Part shown: positions 39,107 to 48,284 of the stretch, piece after piece
How positions within the stretch are numbered: position 1 is the stretch's first letter
Layout of the letters: each line of letters starts with the position of its first letter
Source: Allorhizobium undicola ORS 992 = ATCC 700741
GTDB taxonomy: Bacteria; Pseudomonadota; Alphaproteobacteria; Rhizobiales; Rhizobiaceae
Length of the DNA stretch: 64,000 bases
NCBI RefSeq assembly: GCF_000621665.1
Contig: NZ_JHXQ01000001.1
Span: 1 to 64,000 of the forward strand
Direction: 5' to 3'
The notes under the pieces: model-generated
Told to the model about the DNA's origin: nothing
What the model saw: only the letters and a program-made list of their open reading frames with translations
Databases searched by the model: none
Made by a program: the position numbers and the translations under genes

Positions 39107-40993
39107 TCACAGAATGAAGCTGTCTGCCGTCAGCGTGAAGCCCTTGTTGAGGTTGAAGGCGAAATCGATTTTCTTGTCGCCGTTCAGGTCGGCGCTGACG
39201 GAGGTGAAGCTTGAACCATAATCCACGCGCAGCTCGCCCGCCGTGCCGGAAAAGGCAGTGGTGGAAACCCAGCTGAAGGCCTGGTCCGACGTGATCTTGG
39301 TATTGGCGTCAATGGCCGAAAGGTCGATCAGGTCGCCTTCGCTGACCGAGAAATCATAGATGTAATCGCGCGCTGCACTGGTGCTTTCGCTGACAAGGGT
39401 GAAGACGAAGGTATCGGCATCCGTGCCGCCGTAAAGCTTGTCTGTTCCCAGGCCGCCATAGAGCGTGTCGGTGCCGGCGCCGCCCGAGAGCGTGTCATTG
39501 CCAATGCCGCCGTACATCGTATCGCTGCCGCCTGCGCCGGTGAGGATGTCGTTGCCCGCCGCACCGTTGAAAATATTGGCGTTGTCGTCGCCGGTCATGG
39601 TGTCGGCCAGCTTGGTGCCGATGAAGGTTTCGATATTGGTGTAGGTTTCGCCCGCCGCATCGTTCTTGTTGGCCGTGGCATCGGCAAGGTTGAGCGTCAG
39701 CGCCTTGGTGGACAGCGCAAAGGACATGGTGTCGTTGCCATCGCCGCCATCATAGGTGTCGGTGCCTGCTTCCACGGCAAAGCTGTCATCGCCCGCGCCA
39801 CCATAAAGGGCGTCGTTGCCAAGCCCGCCGGAAAGCGTGTCATTGCCCGCATCGCCGTAAAGCGTGTCGTTTCCGGCCTCGCCATAGAGCAGGTCGTTGC
39901 CGTCGCCACCATGCAGAATGTCGTTGTCGAGGCCGCCATAGAGCTTGTCATTGCCCGCGCCCCCCCACAATTCATTGGCGCCCTGGTTGCCGGTGATCGT
40001 GTCATGGCCGGAGCCGCCCACGGCGTTTTCGATCAGCGAGCGGGTATCGTTGTTGTAAAGCATGGCATTGGCAAGGTTGCCACGCGCCAGATTGGTGCTG
40101 CGGCTGCCGCCATCCAGATCGGCCAGCTGGTCCTGGCTGAAGGTAGACCATTCGCCGGGGCGAAGATCGATCTTCATATCCGTGGTGTAATTGGAAAGAT
40201 CGTAAGTGTCGGTGCCGTTGCCGTCCCAGATGGTGCGGAAAATCCGGTTGCCGCCCGGTGTGCCCGTGCCCTCGTCATTGATGAACATCTCGCCCGTGGT
40301 GGAGGAGAAAGTGTAGACCGTATCGCCGCTGAAAACCTCGCCGCTGGAGGAATAGTTGGCGCCATAGAGATATTGCAGCGCGGCAATATCGAACATCATG
40401 TAGGACTGGGCATTGCCCCAGGTTTCGTTCTCGCTGCCATCGGTGGTGGAATCGCCCACATAGTCGCGATAGGTCATCACCGAATATTCGTTGCTGTCAT
40501 ATTTGGATGCAAGCTTGGTAAAGCCGCTGCGCACCTCGTGGCCGTGCGCCAGCCCCAGCGCATGGCCGATTTCGTGATAGAAACCCTCATTATAGGCATA
40601 ATTGCCCAGAACCGGATTGTCATAGGTGCCGTCATTGCGGAACCAGGCATCGCCCGCCGCCTCGTAGGAGCCGGGGTAATAGGCGTGCGCGGTGGAGGTG
40701 GCCATCGTCTTGCCGAATTTCATCGTCGCGGAAGATACGTCCGAGCCGGTGCTTTCCGAAAAACTCAGATTGGTGAAAGAGGAAACCTCGTTCAGCACCG
40801 TCTGCACCACGGCCTTTTGCGTGGCGTTCAGGCTTCCATAGCCGTTATTCTGCTCGTTCAGGCTGCTATAGCTCGAGCCGTAATCGCTTGCTGACGATGT
40901 GAAGGCAAAGGTCAGCGTCGAGTCGGTCCATTTGTAACCGCTGACGAGTGAATCCCAAACCTGCTTCGATGACGTAACCGTCGTAACACCCAT
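39107..40993 (-). CDS. RTX metalloprotease, serralysin (M10) type, copy B
   Basis: A 628-residue paralogue of copy A with the same zinc site (HEIGHALGLAH), Met-turn, RTX blocks and C-terminal end (DSFIL). The repeat region is more regular than in copy A and reads as a tandem of GGxGNDTLYGG units. Differences are spread over the whole gene, so the duplication is not recent. An AATAAA, 8 bases, TTTATT inverted repeat at 41104-41123 lies in its upstream region. Confidence 0.9.
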   Translation of the reverse strand: MGVTTVTSSKQVWDSLVSGYKWTDSTLTFAFTSSASDYGSSYSSLNEQNNGYGSLNATQKAVVQTVLNEVSSFTNLSFSESTGSDVSSATMKFGKTMATSTAHAYYPGSYEAAGDAWFRNDGTYDNPVLGNYAYNEGFYHEIGHALGLAHGHEVRSGFTKLASKYDSNEYSVMTYRDYVGDSTTDGSENETWGNAQSYMMFDIAALQYLYGANYSSSGEVFSGDTVYTFSSTTGEMFINDEGTGTPGGNRIFRTIWDGNGTDTYDLSNYTTDMKIDLRPGEWSTFSQDQLADLDGGSRSTNLARGNLANAMLYNNDTRSLIENAVGGSGHDTITGNQGANELWGGAGNDKLYGGLDNDILHGGDGNDLLYGEAGNDTLYGDAGNDTLSGGLGNDALYGGAGDDSFAVEAGTDTYDGGDGNDTMSFALSTKALTLNLADATANKNDAAGETYTNIETFIGTKLADTMTGDDNANIFNGAAGNDILTGAGGSDTMYGGIGNDTLSGGAGTDTLYGGLGTDKLYGGTDADTFVFTLVSESTSAARDYIYDFSVSEGDLIDLSAIDANTKITSDQAFSWVSTTAFSGTAGELRVDYGSSFTSVSADLNGDKKIDFAFNLNKGFTLTADSFIL

Positions 40994-41202
40994 GCCCCAG
41001 TCCCCGTGGTTGCCGCCAGACGATGTGCCGGTTGCAGAAAAGGCGTGCCACCTCTGCCGGACCCTGCACGGCCATCGCCGGGCTAGATAAGTTCGACTAC
41101 ACTAATAAACGTGAATATTTATTTTGCCGTGAAGAAGCGCGGTTAACTCACCTTTACACAAGGGGAGGTGTGTGTGCTGAAGTCATGCAGGTAAAAGTGG
41201 CA

Positions 41203-41224
41203 AGCGGCCCGCGAAGGGGCCGCT
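41203..41224 (-). terminator. Terminator-like hairpin after the lactonase gene
   Basis: AGCGGCCC and GGGCCGCT pair perfectly around a 6-base loop, touching the stop codon of the minus-strand gene at 41224. No strong T-run follows. Confidence 0.6.
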
Positions 41225-42294
41225 CAGGCCGACGCCGTTCGCGTTGCGTCCCGGAAAACCATCGATGTCGGGCTACCGACCCTGATGACGTCTGCTGCCG
41301 GCGTCAGGGATCCGTCGCCATGCCGCTGGAACGGCACGATCGTGTCGCTGTCTTCATTTGCCACATATAGGTGGCGCTGGTCAGGTGCGATGGCGAAAAA
41401 GCGCGGTGTTTCGCCTTGGGAAGGGGTAAAATGGCCTGGGGTCAATTGTCCATCGCCATCGATTGAGAAGGTCGTGATCGAGTTATGGCCACGGTTCGAG
41501 GTATAGAGGTGCCTGCCGTCCGCACTGATTTCGATTTCCGAGGCTCGGCTGTTGCCGCAAAAACACCTGGGAAGCGCTGATACCACGTCTATGCCTGTCA
41601 GTGTTCCGGCCTGATCGTCGAAGTCATAAGTGGTCACGGTGGAGTCGAGTTCGTTTATCACGTAGGCTTTCGGCAGCGTCGGGTGAAACGCGATATGCCG
41701 CGGCCCGGCATTTTCCCGGCAGCTTACGTGATGGACGATGCCGAGGCGGCCCGAAGCCGCATCAAGCCGCAAGACCGTAATCCGGTCATTGCCCTTTTCC
41801 GGCACGACCACCCATTTGCCTGAGGGCGAGAACGGCGCGTGATGCGGGCGGCCGTAATTCTGCTCCACTTTGTGCGGGCCAAGAGTGCCCTTCATTTCAC
41901 ACAGATCGGCAACCGCGCCAAGCGCTCCGCCATCGTCGGCAGGCAGGCTTACCACGCTGTCAGTCCGGTAATTGGCGACGACGAGCCAACGGCCGGTCGG
42001 GTCCAGCGCAAGATGGACCGGGTTTCTGCCGCGGGTCGATTGTCTTCCGGCTGGTGCGATCCGGCCATCGGGCAAGATGGAATAGGAGGTTACGAGATCA
42101 AGGTCGCCATGCACGGAATAGAGAATGTCCAGGGTGGGATGCAGGGCAAGAAAGGACGGATTTTCTTCCGTCCGCAACACCTGGATGAGGGACCAGCCTG
42201 CTGTTCGGGGATCGATTTTGTAAACGCTGATGCCTTCCCCGCGCGCGTTTCGCGCGCGGGTGGTTCTGCATCCGACATAGGCAAATTGGGTCAT
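41224..42294 (-). CDS. Lactonase family (seven-bladed propeller, 6-phosphogluconolactonase-like)
   Basis: A 356-residue soluble protein. Blade repeats can be followed as ENPSFLALHPTLDILYSV, NPVHLALDPTGRWLVVANY, PHHAPFSPSGKWVVVPEKG, GPRHIAFHPTLPKAYVINE and ETPRFFAIAPDQRHLYVANE. They match the YbhE/Pgl-type lactonase fold (PF10282). Members hydrolyse 6-phosphogluconolactone or other lactones. No pentose-phosphate gene is adjacent, so the substrate is open. ATG at 42292-42294. Confidence 0.83.
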   Translation of the reverse strand: MTQFAYVGCRTTRARNARGEGISVYKIDPRTAGWSLIQVLRTEENPSFLALHPTLDILYSVHGDLDLVTSYSILPDGRIAPAGRQSTRGRNPVHLALDPTGRWLVVANYRTDSVVSLPADDGGALGAVADLCEMKGTLGPHKVEQNYGRPHHAPFSPSGKWVVVPEKGNDRITVLRLDAASGRLGIVHHVSCRENAGPRHIAFHPTLPKAYVINELDSTVTTYDFDDQAGTLTGIDVVSALPRCFCGNSRASEIEISADGRHLYTSNRGHNSITTFSIDGDGQLTPGHFTPSQGETPRFFAIAPDQRHLYVANEDSDTIVPFQRHGDGSLTPAADVIRVGSPTSMVFRDATRTASA

Positions 42295-42382
42295 GCTGTT
42301 CTCGTCGTGGATGTTTCGGCTTTGAACGATGTCTTGAACCGGAAAAGGTTAAGGGCATGAATGAACGGGTAAAATTGAAGCT

Positions 42383-43708
42383 TTACAGCGTCCTTTGCAC
42401 ATTTTCCAAAGCGCATGGTGCGGTGATCGGACGGGGCGCGATGCTTACCTGTATCTCGCCCGAAAGCACGGCACGGGCCTGCTCGCGATCCAGTTTGCCT
42501 TCCCGGTGCGCGACAAAAACAGTTGCCACGGCATTGCCGATGAAAGAGGTGACGGCGCGCGCCTCGCCCATGAAGCGGTCTACGCCGATCAAAAGCCCGA
42601 TTGCGGGAAGGGGAATGGTGCCGACGCTGGCAAGCGTTGCCGCCAGGGCAACGAAGCCGCCTCCCGGAACGCCGCTCATTCCCTTGGAGGTGAAGGAGCC
42701 AATCAGAAGGATCACGATTTGCTGGGTGAGCGTCAGCTCGATATTGAGCGCCTGCGACAGGAAGAGGATCGCCATGGTCAGGTAGATGCAGACCCCGTCG
42801 ATATTGAAGGCATAGCCGGTGGGGGCAACCAGTCCCACGATGGTCTTGTCGCAGCCCATCTGTTCGAGCTTCAGCAAAAGACGTGGCAGCGCCGGTTCTG
42901 CACTGCCTGCTCCCAGCACGATCACGATCTCGTCCTTGAGAAAGACGATCAGCCGCCAGATGCTGACACCGGCATAGCGAGACACAGCCCCCAGAACCAG
43001 GAAGATGAACAGTCCGCAGGTTATGTAGAAGGCGATCATCAGCTTCAGGTAGGGCAGCAGGCTGGCGGCGCCGAATTTTCCAATGGTGAAGGCCATGGCG
43101 CCGAACGCCCCGAGGGGGGCCAGATACATCAGAAAGCCGACGATCTTGAAAAACAGATCGGACACTTCCTCGATCACGCGGGTAAGTTCCTCGCTGTTGC
43201 GGCCAGCACGCGCCAGCGCGCAGCCGGTCAACACGGCAATGAAGACGACCGGCAGAATTTCGCCGTTTACGAAGGCGGATATGAAAGTGTCAGGGATGAT
43301 CTTCAGGAAAAAATCCACGAGACTCTGGGATTGCGCGGTTTTGGCAAAGCCCGCCACCGCATCGGCATGAAGCGTCGCGGGATCGATATTCATGCCCTGG
43401 CCGGGTTGAACGATGTGGGCGACAATCAGGCCGATGAACAGTGCAGCCGTGGTCAGCACTTCGAAATAGACCACGGTGGTGAGACCGACCCGCCCCAGCG
43501 CCTTCATGTCGGACATTCTGGCAATGCCAATCACGATGATCGTGAAGATCACCGGAGCAACCACCATTTTCAGCAGTTTGATGAAGCCATCGGCGAGCGG
43601 CTTGAGGTCCACGCCAAGCGCGGGAAAGAAGTGGCCGACCAGAATGCCCAGCACGGCACCGATGATAACCTGCACATAAAGATGTTTGAAATGACGGGCG
43701 AAAAACAT
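42383..43708 (-). CDS. Dicarboxylate/amino acid:cation symporter (DctA-like)
   Basis: A 441-residue inner-membrane symporter of the DAACS family. KPLADGFIKLLKMVVAPVIFTIIVIG and GYAFNIDGVCIYLTMA mark the fold. The serine-rich hairpin of true DctA (typically SSSE before ALP) reads GAGSAEPALPRLL, and the second loop is SKGMSGVPGGGF, so the substrate may not be succinate or malate. The start at 43706-43708 has GGGAGG six bases upstream; upstream in-frame codons are poorly supported. Confidence 0.82.
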   Translation of the reverse strand: MFFARHFKHLYVQVIIGAVLGILVGHFFPALGVDLKPLADGFIKLLKMVVAPVIFTIIVIGIARMSDMKALGRVGLTTVVYFEVLTTAALFIGLIVAHIVQPGQGMNIDPATLHADAVAGFAKTAQSQSLVDFFLKIIPDTFISAFVNGEILPVVFIAVLTGCALARAGRNSEELTRVIEEVSDLFFKIVGFLMYLAPLGAFGAMAFTIGKFGAASLLPYLKLMIAFYITCGLFIFLVLGAVSRYAGVSIWRLIVFLKDEIVIVLGAGSAEPALPRLLLKLEQMGCDKTIVGLVAPTGYAFNIDGVCIYLTMAILFLSQALNIELTLTQQIVILLIGSFTSKGMSGVPGGGFVALAATLASVGTIPLPAIGLLIGVDRFMGEARAVTSFIGNAVATVFVAHREGKLDREQARAVLSGEIQVSIAPRPITAPCALENVQRTL

Positions 43709-43885
43709 GACGGGCCTCCCAACCTGTGTCATGAATTGGCTTTTAGCGTGAAAAAATGCAAATAAGAAGATGTTGGTGAGCTTTGAAATGAAATGTGATT
43801 GGTTTTTCATGCACTCGAATACAGGGGCGGCGGCCCAGCCGGGGTTTTGCGATCATGCCTTGCGTTGACGGATCCTGAAACGACA

Positions 43886-43920
43886 ATGCCCGGAACCGTT
43901 TTAAACGGCTCCGGGCATTT
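43886..43920. terminator. Terminator after the third chemoreceptor gene
   Basis: AATGCCCGGA, then CCGTTTTAAACGG, then TCCGGGCATT forms a stem of about 15 bp on both strands. It lies about 80 bases past the minus-strand receptor stop. Confidence 0.8.
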
Positions 43921-44000
43921 GGTGCATGGCTGTTTCAAGCCGCTTATGCATGTGTGGTCTTCGTAGGAGAAAACCGGCGCGGTTGCGATGGTCAGTCCTG

Positions 44001-45800
44001 TCAGGCGGCCCGGTGCAGGGCGGGCTTTTCCCGGCCAAGCCGGAAGCGGGCTATGAGGGCAAACAGCTTGTCTGCCTCGCTGGCCAGGCTGTGGCTGGCG
44101 GCATTGGTTTCCTCCACCATGGAGGCGTTCTGCTGGGTGTCCTGATCCATCACATGCACCGCGTCGCTGATTTCCTTCAGGCCGTTTGCCTGCTCGTCGG
44201 CGGTGGTGACAATGGTCTGGACCTTTTCGTTGACGGCCATGACCTGGCGGGCGATTTCCTCCAGCGCCTGACCGGCTGCGCTTACCAGTTCCACGCCGGT
44301 GCGCACCTGCTGGCCGGAGGCCTGGATCAGCGTCTTGATTTCCTTGGCGGCATTGGCCGAGCGCTGCGCAAGTTCACGCACTTCCTGCGCCACCACCGCA
44401 AAGCCCTTGCCTGCTTCACCGGCACGGGCTGCCTCCACGCCGGCGTTGAGGGCCAGCAAGTTGGTCTGGAAGGCAATCTCGTCGATCACGCCGATAATGC
44501 TGGAAATCTGGCCGGAGGAGCGTTCAATGTCCTGCACGGAGGCAATGGCGCGTTCCACCACATTGGCCGAGCGCCCGGCGCTGTCGGTGACGGCGGCGGC
44601 AAGCTGGCTTGCGGCGCGGGCATTTTCCGTGGAACTGCGCACCGCCGTGGTAATCTCGTGCAGGGCGGAGGCGCTTTCCTCCAGCGAGGCCGCCTGCCGT
44701 TCGCTGCGGCGGGCCAGATCGTCGGCGCCGGATTTCATCTGCGAGGAACCGGCGGCGATGGCTGCGGCGTTGCGGTTCACCTCGCTCAGCGTTTCCTCCA
44801 GCCGCCCGACGGCGGCGTTGAAATCCAGCCGCAATTTGTCCAGATGCGGAGCAAAGTGCGTTTCGATGCGACAGGTCAGATTGCCCAGCGCCAGATTGTC
44901 CAGGCCGTCCGCCAGCGTATCTACCGCCTGGCGGATTTCGTCGGCCTGCTTTTGCGCCTCGCGTTCGCGGGCCTGGCGCTCACGCTCGGCCTCGGCGCGG
45001 CGGGCCGCAGCTTCGGCTTCCAGCCGCAGCTTTTCGCGGCCATTGTCGCGAAACACCGCAACGGAAGCGGCCATCTCGCCCATCTCATCCCTGCGGCCCT
45101 CGCCGAAAATGGCAATATCCAGCCTGCCTGCGGCAAGGTCGCGCATGGCGCCGCTCATCAGCCTGAGCGGCTTGACGACGCCGAACAGCACCACGAAGAT
45201 CGATGCCGCCAGAATGGCAAGCGCCGCGGTGCCGATGATTGCCATCAGCGCCGAAAGAAATGTCTTTTCCTGCCCGGCCTTGGCATATTCCTCGCCCGCC
45301 ACGCGCAATTGCAGCTCGATAAGCTTGGCAATGGTCTCGCCCAGCGGGTCGATGGCGGGATAGAGCTTCTGCTCGGCGAATTGCACCAGCCGGTCCTTGT
45401 CTTTGGCGGCAACGATGGATTGAAGCTCCTGTACGGAGGCATCGGCACGCAACCGGTCACGGGCAAAGGCCTCGGACAGCGATTTTTCCTCCGGTGTCAG
45501 ATAGGTCGCCGTATAGGCTTTCCATTCCTTGTCGATCCTTGCCAGCGCTTCGGCGATATGGCGGGCGCCGTCCTCGTAGCTTACCGTGGCCGCGCGCATC
45601 TTGTGGGTGGTGTCCACGATGTTCACCGCGTAAAGATCACCCACCAGCTTGAGCTGGCTGAGCGGCACGACGCGATCGTCCACGATGGTGCGGGTGCTTT
45701 CCGACATCCTGCTCATGGCCGTGAAAGAAAAGGCGACCAATGCCGCAATGGCCAGCGTAATGGCGCAAAGGGCGGAAACGAGTTTGATCTTGATGGTCAT
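44001..45800 (-). CDS. Methyl-accepting chemotaxis protein (receptor 3, four-helix-bundle sensor)
   Basis: A 599-residue chemoreceptor. Membrane helices lie at about 7-29 and 190-212, enclosing a 160-residue helical sensor of the 4HB type ([20 protein letters not shown]). HAMP, a long charged linker and a signalling domain with the tip [20 protein letters not shown] follow. Unlike receptors 1 and 2, its signalling domain differs at many positions outside the tip, so it was not part of their recent homogenisation. The start at 45798-45800 precedes the first helix directly. Confidence 0.92.
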   Translation of the reverse strand: MTIKIKLVSALCAITLAIAALVAFSFTAMSRMSESTRTIVDDRVVPLSQLKLVGDLYAVNIVDTTHKMRAATVSYEDGARHIAEALARIDKEWKAYTATYLTPEEKSLSEAFARDRLRADASVQELQSIVAAKDKDRLVQFAEQKLYPAIDPLGETIAKLIELQLRVAGEEYAKAGQEKTFLSALMAIIGTAALAILAASIFVVLFGVVKPLRLMSGAMRDLAAGRLDIAIFGEGRRDEMGEMAASVAVFRDNGREKLRLEAEAAARRAEAERERQAREREAQKQADEIRQAVDTLADGLDNLALGNLTCRIETHFAPHLDKLRLDFNAAVGRLEETLSEVNRNAAAIAAGSSQMKSGADDLARRSERQAASLEESASALHEITTAVRSSTENARAASQLAAAVTDSAGRSANVVERAIASVQDIERSSGQISSIIGVIDEIAFQTNLLALNAGVEAARAGEAGKGFAVVAQEVRELAQRSANAAKEIKTLIQASGQQVRTGVELVSAAGQALEEIARQVMAVNEKVQTIVTTADEQANGLKEISDAVHVMDQDTQQNASMVEETNAASHSLASEADKLFALIARFRLGREKPALHRAA

Positions 45801-46543
45801 CGATAGTCCCTGAAATATGGCGTCCCTCAAGATCGTCGCGCCGCTTGCGCATCCGTCCATGGACGCCTTTCAACGCGGCAGATGCGTATTACGGCGCCCT
45901 TGCGTTTTCCCAAACGTGCAAGAGCGCTGTAATAGATTGAATCTACTGCACTGTTTCTTGATCCGGTTCCGGTTCAAGACGTCATGCCGTAGCGCCTGCG
46001 CCAGTGCCCCGGAAGCTCACCGCCTCCAATGTCCGGCGCAATGCAACGATCCCATGCTGATGTCATGCCCGAAGGCGACGAATTCCAAACCCGGATGCAG
46101 CTCGCCATCCCTCATGAAGGAGCGTCTTCACAAGGTTGAACGAGCGGACTGCTCTTCCGGAATCAAAAAAATCACCCTCTTCCAAATACAACTTTGTGTG
46201 AAATTACTTAAATTTTCCTAAGTTTTGTAAGGTTGTTAGCAAATTTGCGCGTTGCAAAATAACATTGCAGCGCAAACGCGCAATGACGCCACGATATTGC
46301 AAATATCCACCCGTCATAATTGCGGGAATTCAATAGTATTAAAACGGTGAATACCAAGATTTATTTTTAATGATAGATAGGAAAGTTTGCAGCAATGGCC
46401 CGATGGGTTCACCAATTGAAAGCTGCGATTTGCCGGTGAGTGCAGCCTGGGGCAAGCTGGTGGTGGCAGGCTGACGCATCAACGGGCTTCAGCCATGGCG
46501 GCTGCGGTGGTTCCGGTGACAGGGTCGCAAACGGAGGTGCTTC
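45801..46543. other. Long AT-rich intergenic region
   Basis: The first part holds a diverged RIME-like repeat (about 45935-45975). From about 46180 the DNA becomes clearly AT-rich. TTGCGCGTT (46246-46254) and AACGCGCAA (46275-46283) are exact inverted repeats. Short open frames exist but none has good coding character. It probably includes the promoter of the gene at 46544 and may include a small RNA. Confidence 0.45.
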
Positions 46544-46927
46544 ATGCTCATTTCCGATAATGCGAGTGCGCGTATCCATGCGTCGATCAGGCCAACAGAA
46601 ACGGTATCTGCCCCGCTGGCGGGCGATGGGGGGCGGGGCAATCAGCGCCAGCCGCGCAAGCGTGCGCGTGAGGCGGCCTTGCAAACCGCAGGACCGGAGA
46701 TGGGCGGACCTTTGCCGGACGAGCCGGAAAGCGCGGATGCCGCCTGGCTGATGGCTTCGGCCATTTTCGAGCTTGCCGCTGGCCATCAGGAGGATGAGGG
46801 GCAGGCTGCGGCAGAGGAAAAGCCTGCCGATGCCAATGCGGATGCCGCTGCCGGGGAAGGCGGCGAGGAGGGGGATGTTGCAGACCTTCTGCATTTCCTC
46901 GATCCGCATGACGGCGATGCCGGATAG
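46544..46927 (+). CDS. Acidic, low-complexity hypothetical protein
   Basis: A 127-residue protein with a good ribosome site (GGAGG, six bases before ATG). It is rich in Ala, Glu, Asp and Gly, with a basic stretch at about 34-45 (RQPRKRAREA) and an acidic tail (GEGGEEGDVADLLHFLDPHDGDAG). There is no signal peptide or membrane segment. It is probably largely disordered. I do not recognise a family, and coding status is likely but not certain. Confidence 0.5.
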   Translation: MLISDNASARIHASIRPTETVSAPLAGDGGRGNQRQPRKRAREAALQTAGPEMGGPLPDEPESADAAWLMASAIFELAAGHQEDEGQAAAEEKPADANADAAAGEGGEEGDVADLLHFLDPHDGDAG

Positions 46928-47042
46928 GGTGGCATGTCCGCCCCGGCATTTGCGCGGGTTTGCATCTTTCCTTCTGCCCGGACAAGGGATACGCCTTGAA
47001 GAACGCCCTTCCGGGTGAGTTTCAAGCCGGACCGGATCGTCC

Positions 47043-47600
47043 ATGCCGCGCATTCACATCACCGGAGCATCCGGATCGGGAACAACCACGCTCGGGCGGC
47101 ATCTTGCCCGGATGCTGGATGTTGCGCATCTGGATTCGGATGAGGTTTTCTGGCAGCCCACCGATCCGCCCTACCAGTATCAGCGTCCCGTATGCGAGCG
47201 TCGGGTGCTGCTGGAACAGCACCTGCCGCCGGAAGGGCGCTGGGTGTTTTCCGGCTCGGCCATTGGCTGGGGGCAGGTGGTGGAGCCGTTTTTCGATCTC
47301 ATCGTGTTTCTCTGGGTCGATCCGGCCGCCCGCATGGCGCGCCTGCGCCGCCGGGAGGCGGAGCGCTTTGGCCCGCGCATTGCGCCGGGCGGCGATATGT
47401 TCACGATTTCGCAAGCCTTCATGCGCTGGGCGGAGGCTTACGACCACGCCGGAATGGAACAGAAAAGCCGCGCCCTGCATGAGGCATGGCTGTCACGCTG
47501 CGTCTGCCCCGTTCTCAGGCTCGATTCTGCCCAGCCGCTGCATGTGCTGGCGCGGCAGGTGCTGGCCGCCCTGCCGGAAGACGGGTTCCCCGAAGCGTGA
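47043..47600 (+). CDS. P-loop nucleoside/adenylate kinase-like protein
   Basis: A 185-residue soluble protein with Walker A GASGSGTTT (residues 8-16) directly after the first strand. HLDSDEVFWQPTDPPY lies in the substrate-lid position, and FDLIVFLWVDPAARMARLRRRE is the family's Walker B/Arg region. It resembles the AAA_18/adenylate-kinase-like group, often annotated as 'adenylate kinase' without proof. Some relatives phosphorylate shikimate or gluconate. It is convergent with msrB. Confidence 0.78.
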   Translation: MPRIHITGASGSGTTTLGRHLARMLDVAHLDSDEVFWQPTDPPYQYQRPVCERRVLLEQHLPPEGRWVFSGSAIGWGQVVEPFFDLIVFLWVDPAARMARLRRREAERFGPRIAPGGDMFTISQAFMRWAEAYDHAGMEQKSRALHEAWLSRCVCPVLRLDSAQPLHVLARQVLAALPEDGFPEA

Positions 47601-47622
47601 CCCTTACGAAAAAGCCGGGCTA

Positions 47623-48045
47623 TTACGCCTCTTTCGCGGCCTGCGGCTCGAACACCATGGAATGACCGTTGATGCAGTAGCGAAGGCCGGTGGGGCGCGG
47701 TCCATCCGGGAAGACATGGCCCAGATGCCCGTCGCAATGGGCGCAGCGGATTTCGGTGCGGACCATTCCATGCGAAGCGTCGCGATATTCCTTCACGGCA
47801 TCCGGCGAAACGGGCTCGAAATAGCTTGGCCAGCCGCAGCCTGCGTCAAACTTGGTATCGGAATAAAAAAGCGGCGAATCGCAGCCCGCGCAGCGGTAAA
47901 GGCCGGTCTCGAAACTGTTCCAGTAGGGGCCGGTAAAGGCGCGCTCGGTGGCGTGCTGGCGCAGGATGGCATATTGCTCCGGCGTCAGCCGTTCGCGCCA
48001 TTCGGCGTCCGTCATGGTTTTGGTTTTCGTGTCATCTTCGCGCAT
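47623..48045 (-). CDS. msrB: Peptide-methionine (R)-S-oxide reductase
   Basis: A 140-residue MsrB. It reduces methionine-R-sulfoxide in oxidised proteins. Zinc is held by CAGC and CAHC; the substrate site shows [10 protein letters not shown] and the catalytic cysteine is in RYCINGHSM near the end. The chosen start (48043-48045) trims 19 poorly conserved residues. It is cytoplasmic, with no signal peptide. Confidence 0.93.
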   Translation of the reverse strand: MREDDTKTKTMTDAEWRERLTPEQYAILRQHATERAFTGPYWNSFETGLYRCAGCDSPLFYSDTKFDAGCGWPSYFEPVSPDAVKEYRDASHGMVRTEIRCAHCDGHLGHVFPDGPRPTGLRYCINGHSMVFEPQAAKEA

Positions 48046-48284
48046 GGCTGTGTTCCTTCCGATCCTTGCCTCCAAAGATAGGCCATGGCGCACACATCTC
48101 AAGATGGCGCCGGCTCAAAGGGCATGACCGTTCAAGACCTTGTCAGATCGCGCCACTTGAGGCCATGCCGTCTTTGCCGTAAGACCGGAACATTGCATGT
48201 TGGCGCCGTTGCGCAGAAGAAAATGCCGTCAACCGGGCCGGTGAGGATAAGGCCAGGCGTAACCGGCAGATGACAGGAGCCGAG

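Noticed and set aside
37018-40993. Direct repeats in the metalloprotease genes as a CRISPR or minisatellite
   Set aside because: The repeats encode the GGxGND calcium-binding motif of RTX proteins and are not spaced like CRISPR.
45817-46221. Plus-strand frame of 134 codons upstream of the acidic gene
   Set aside because: Overlaps a RIME-like repeat, has no ribosome site and odd cysteine-rich composition.
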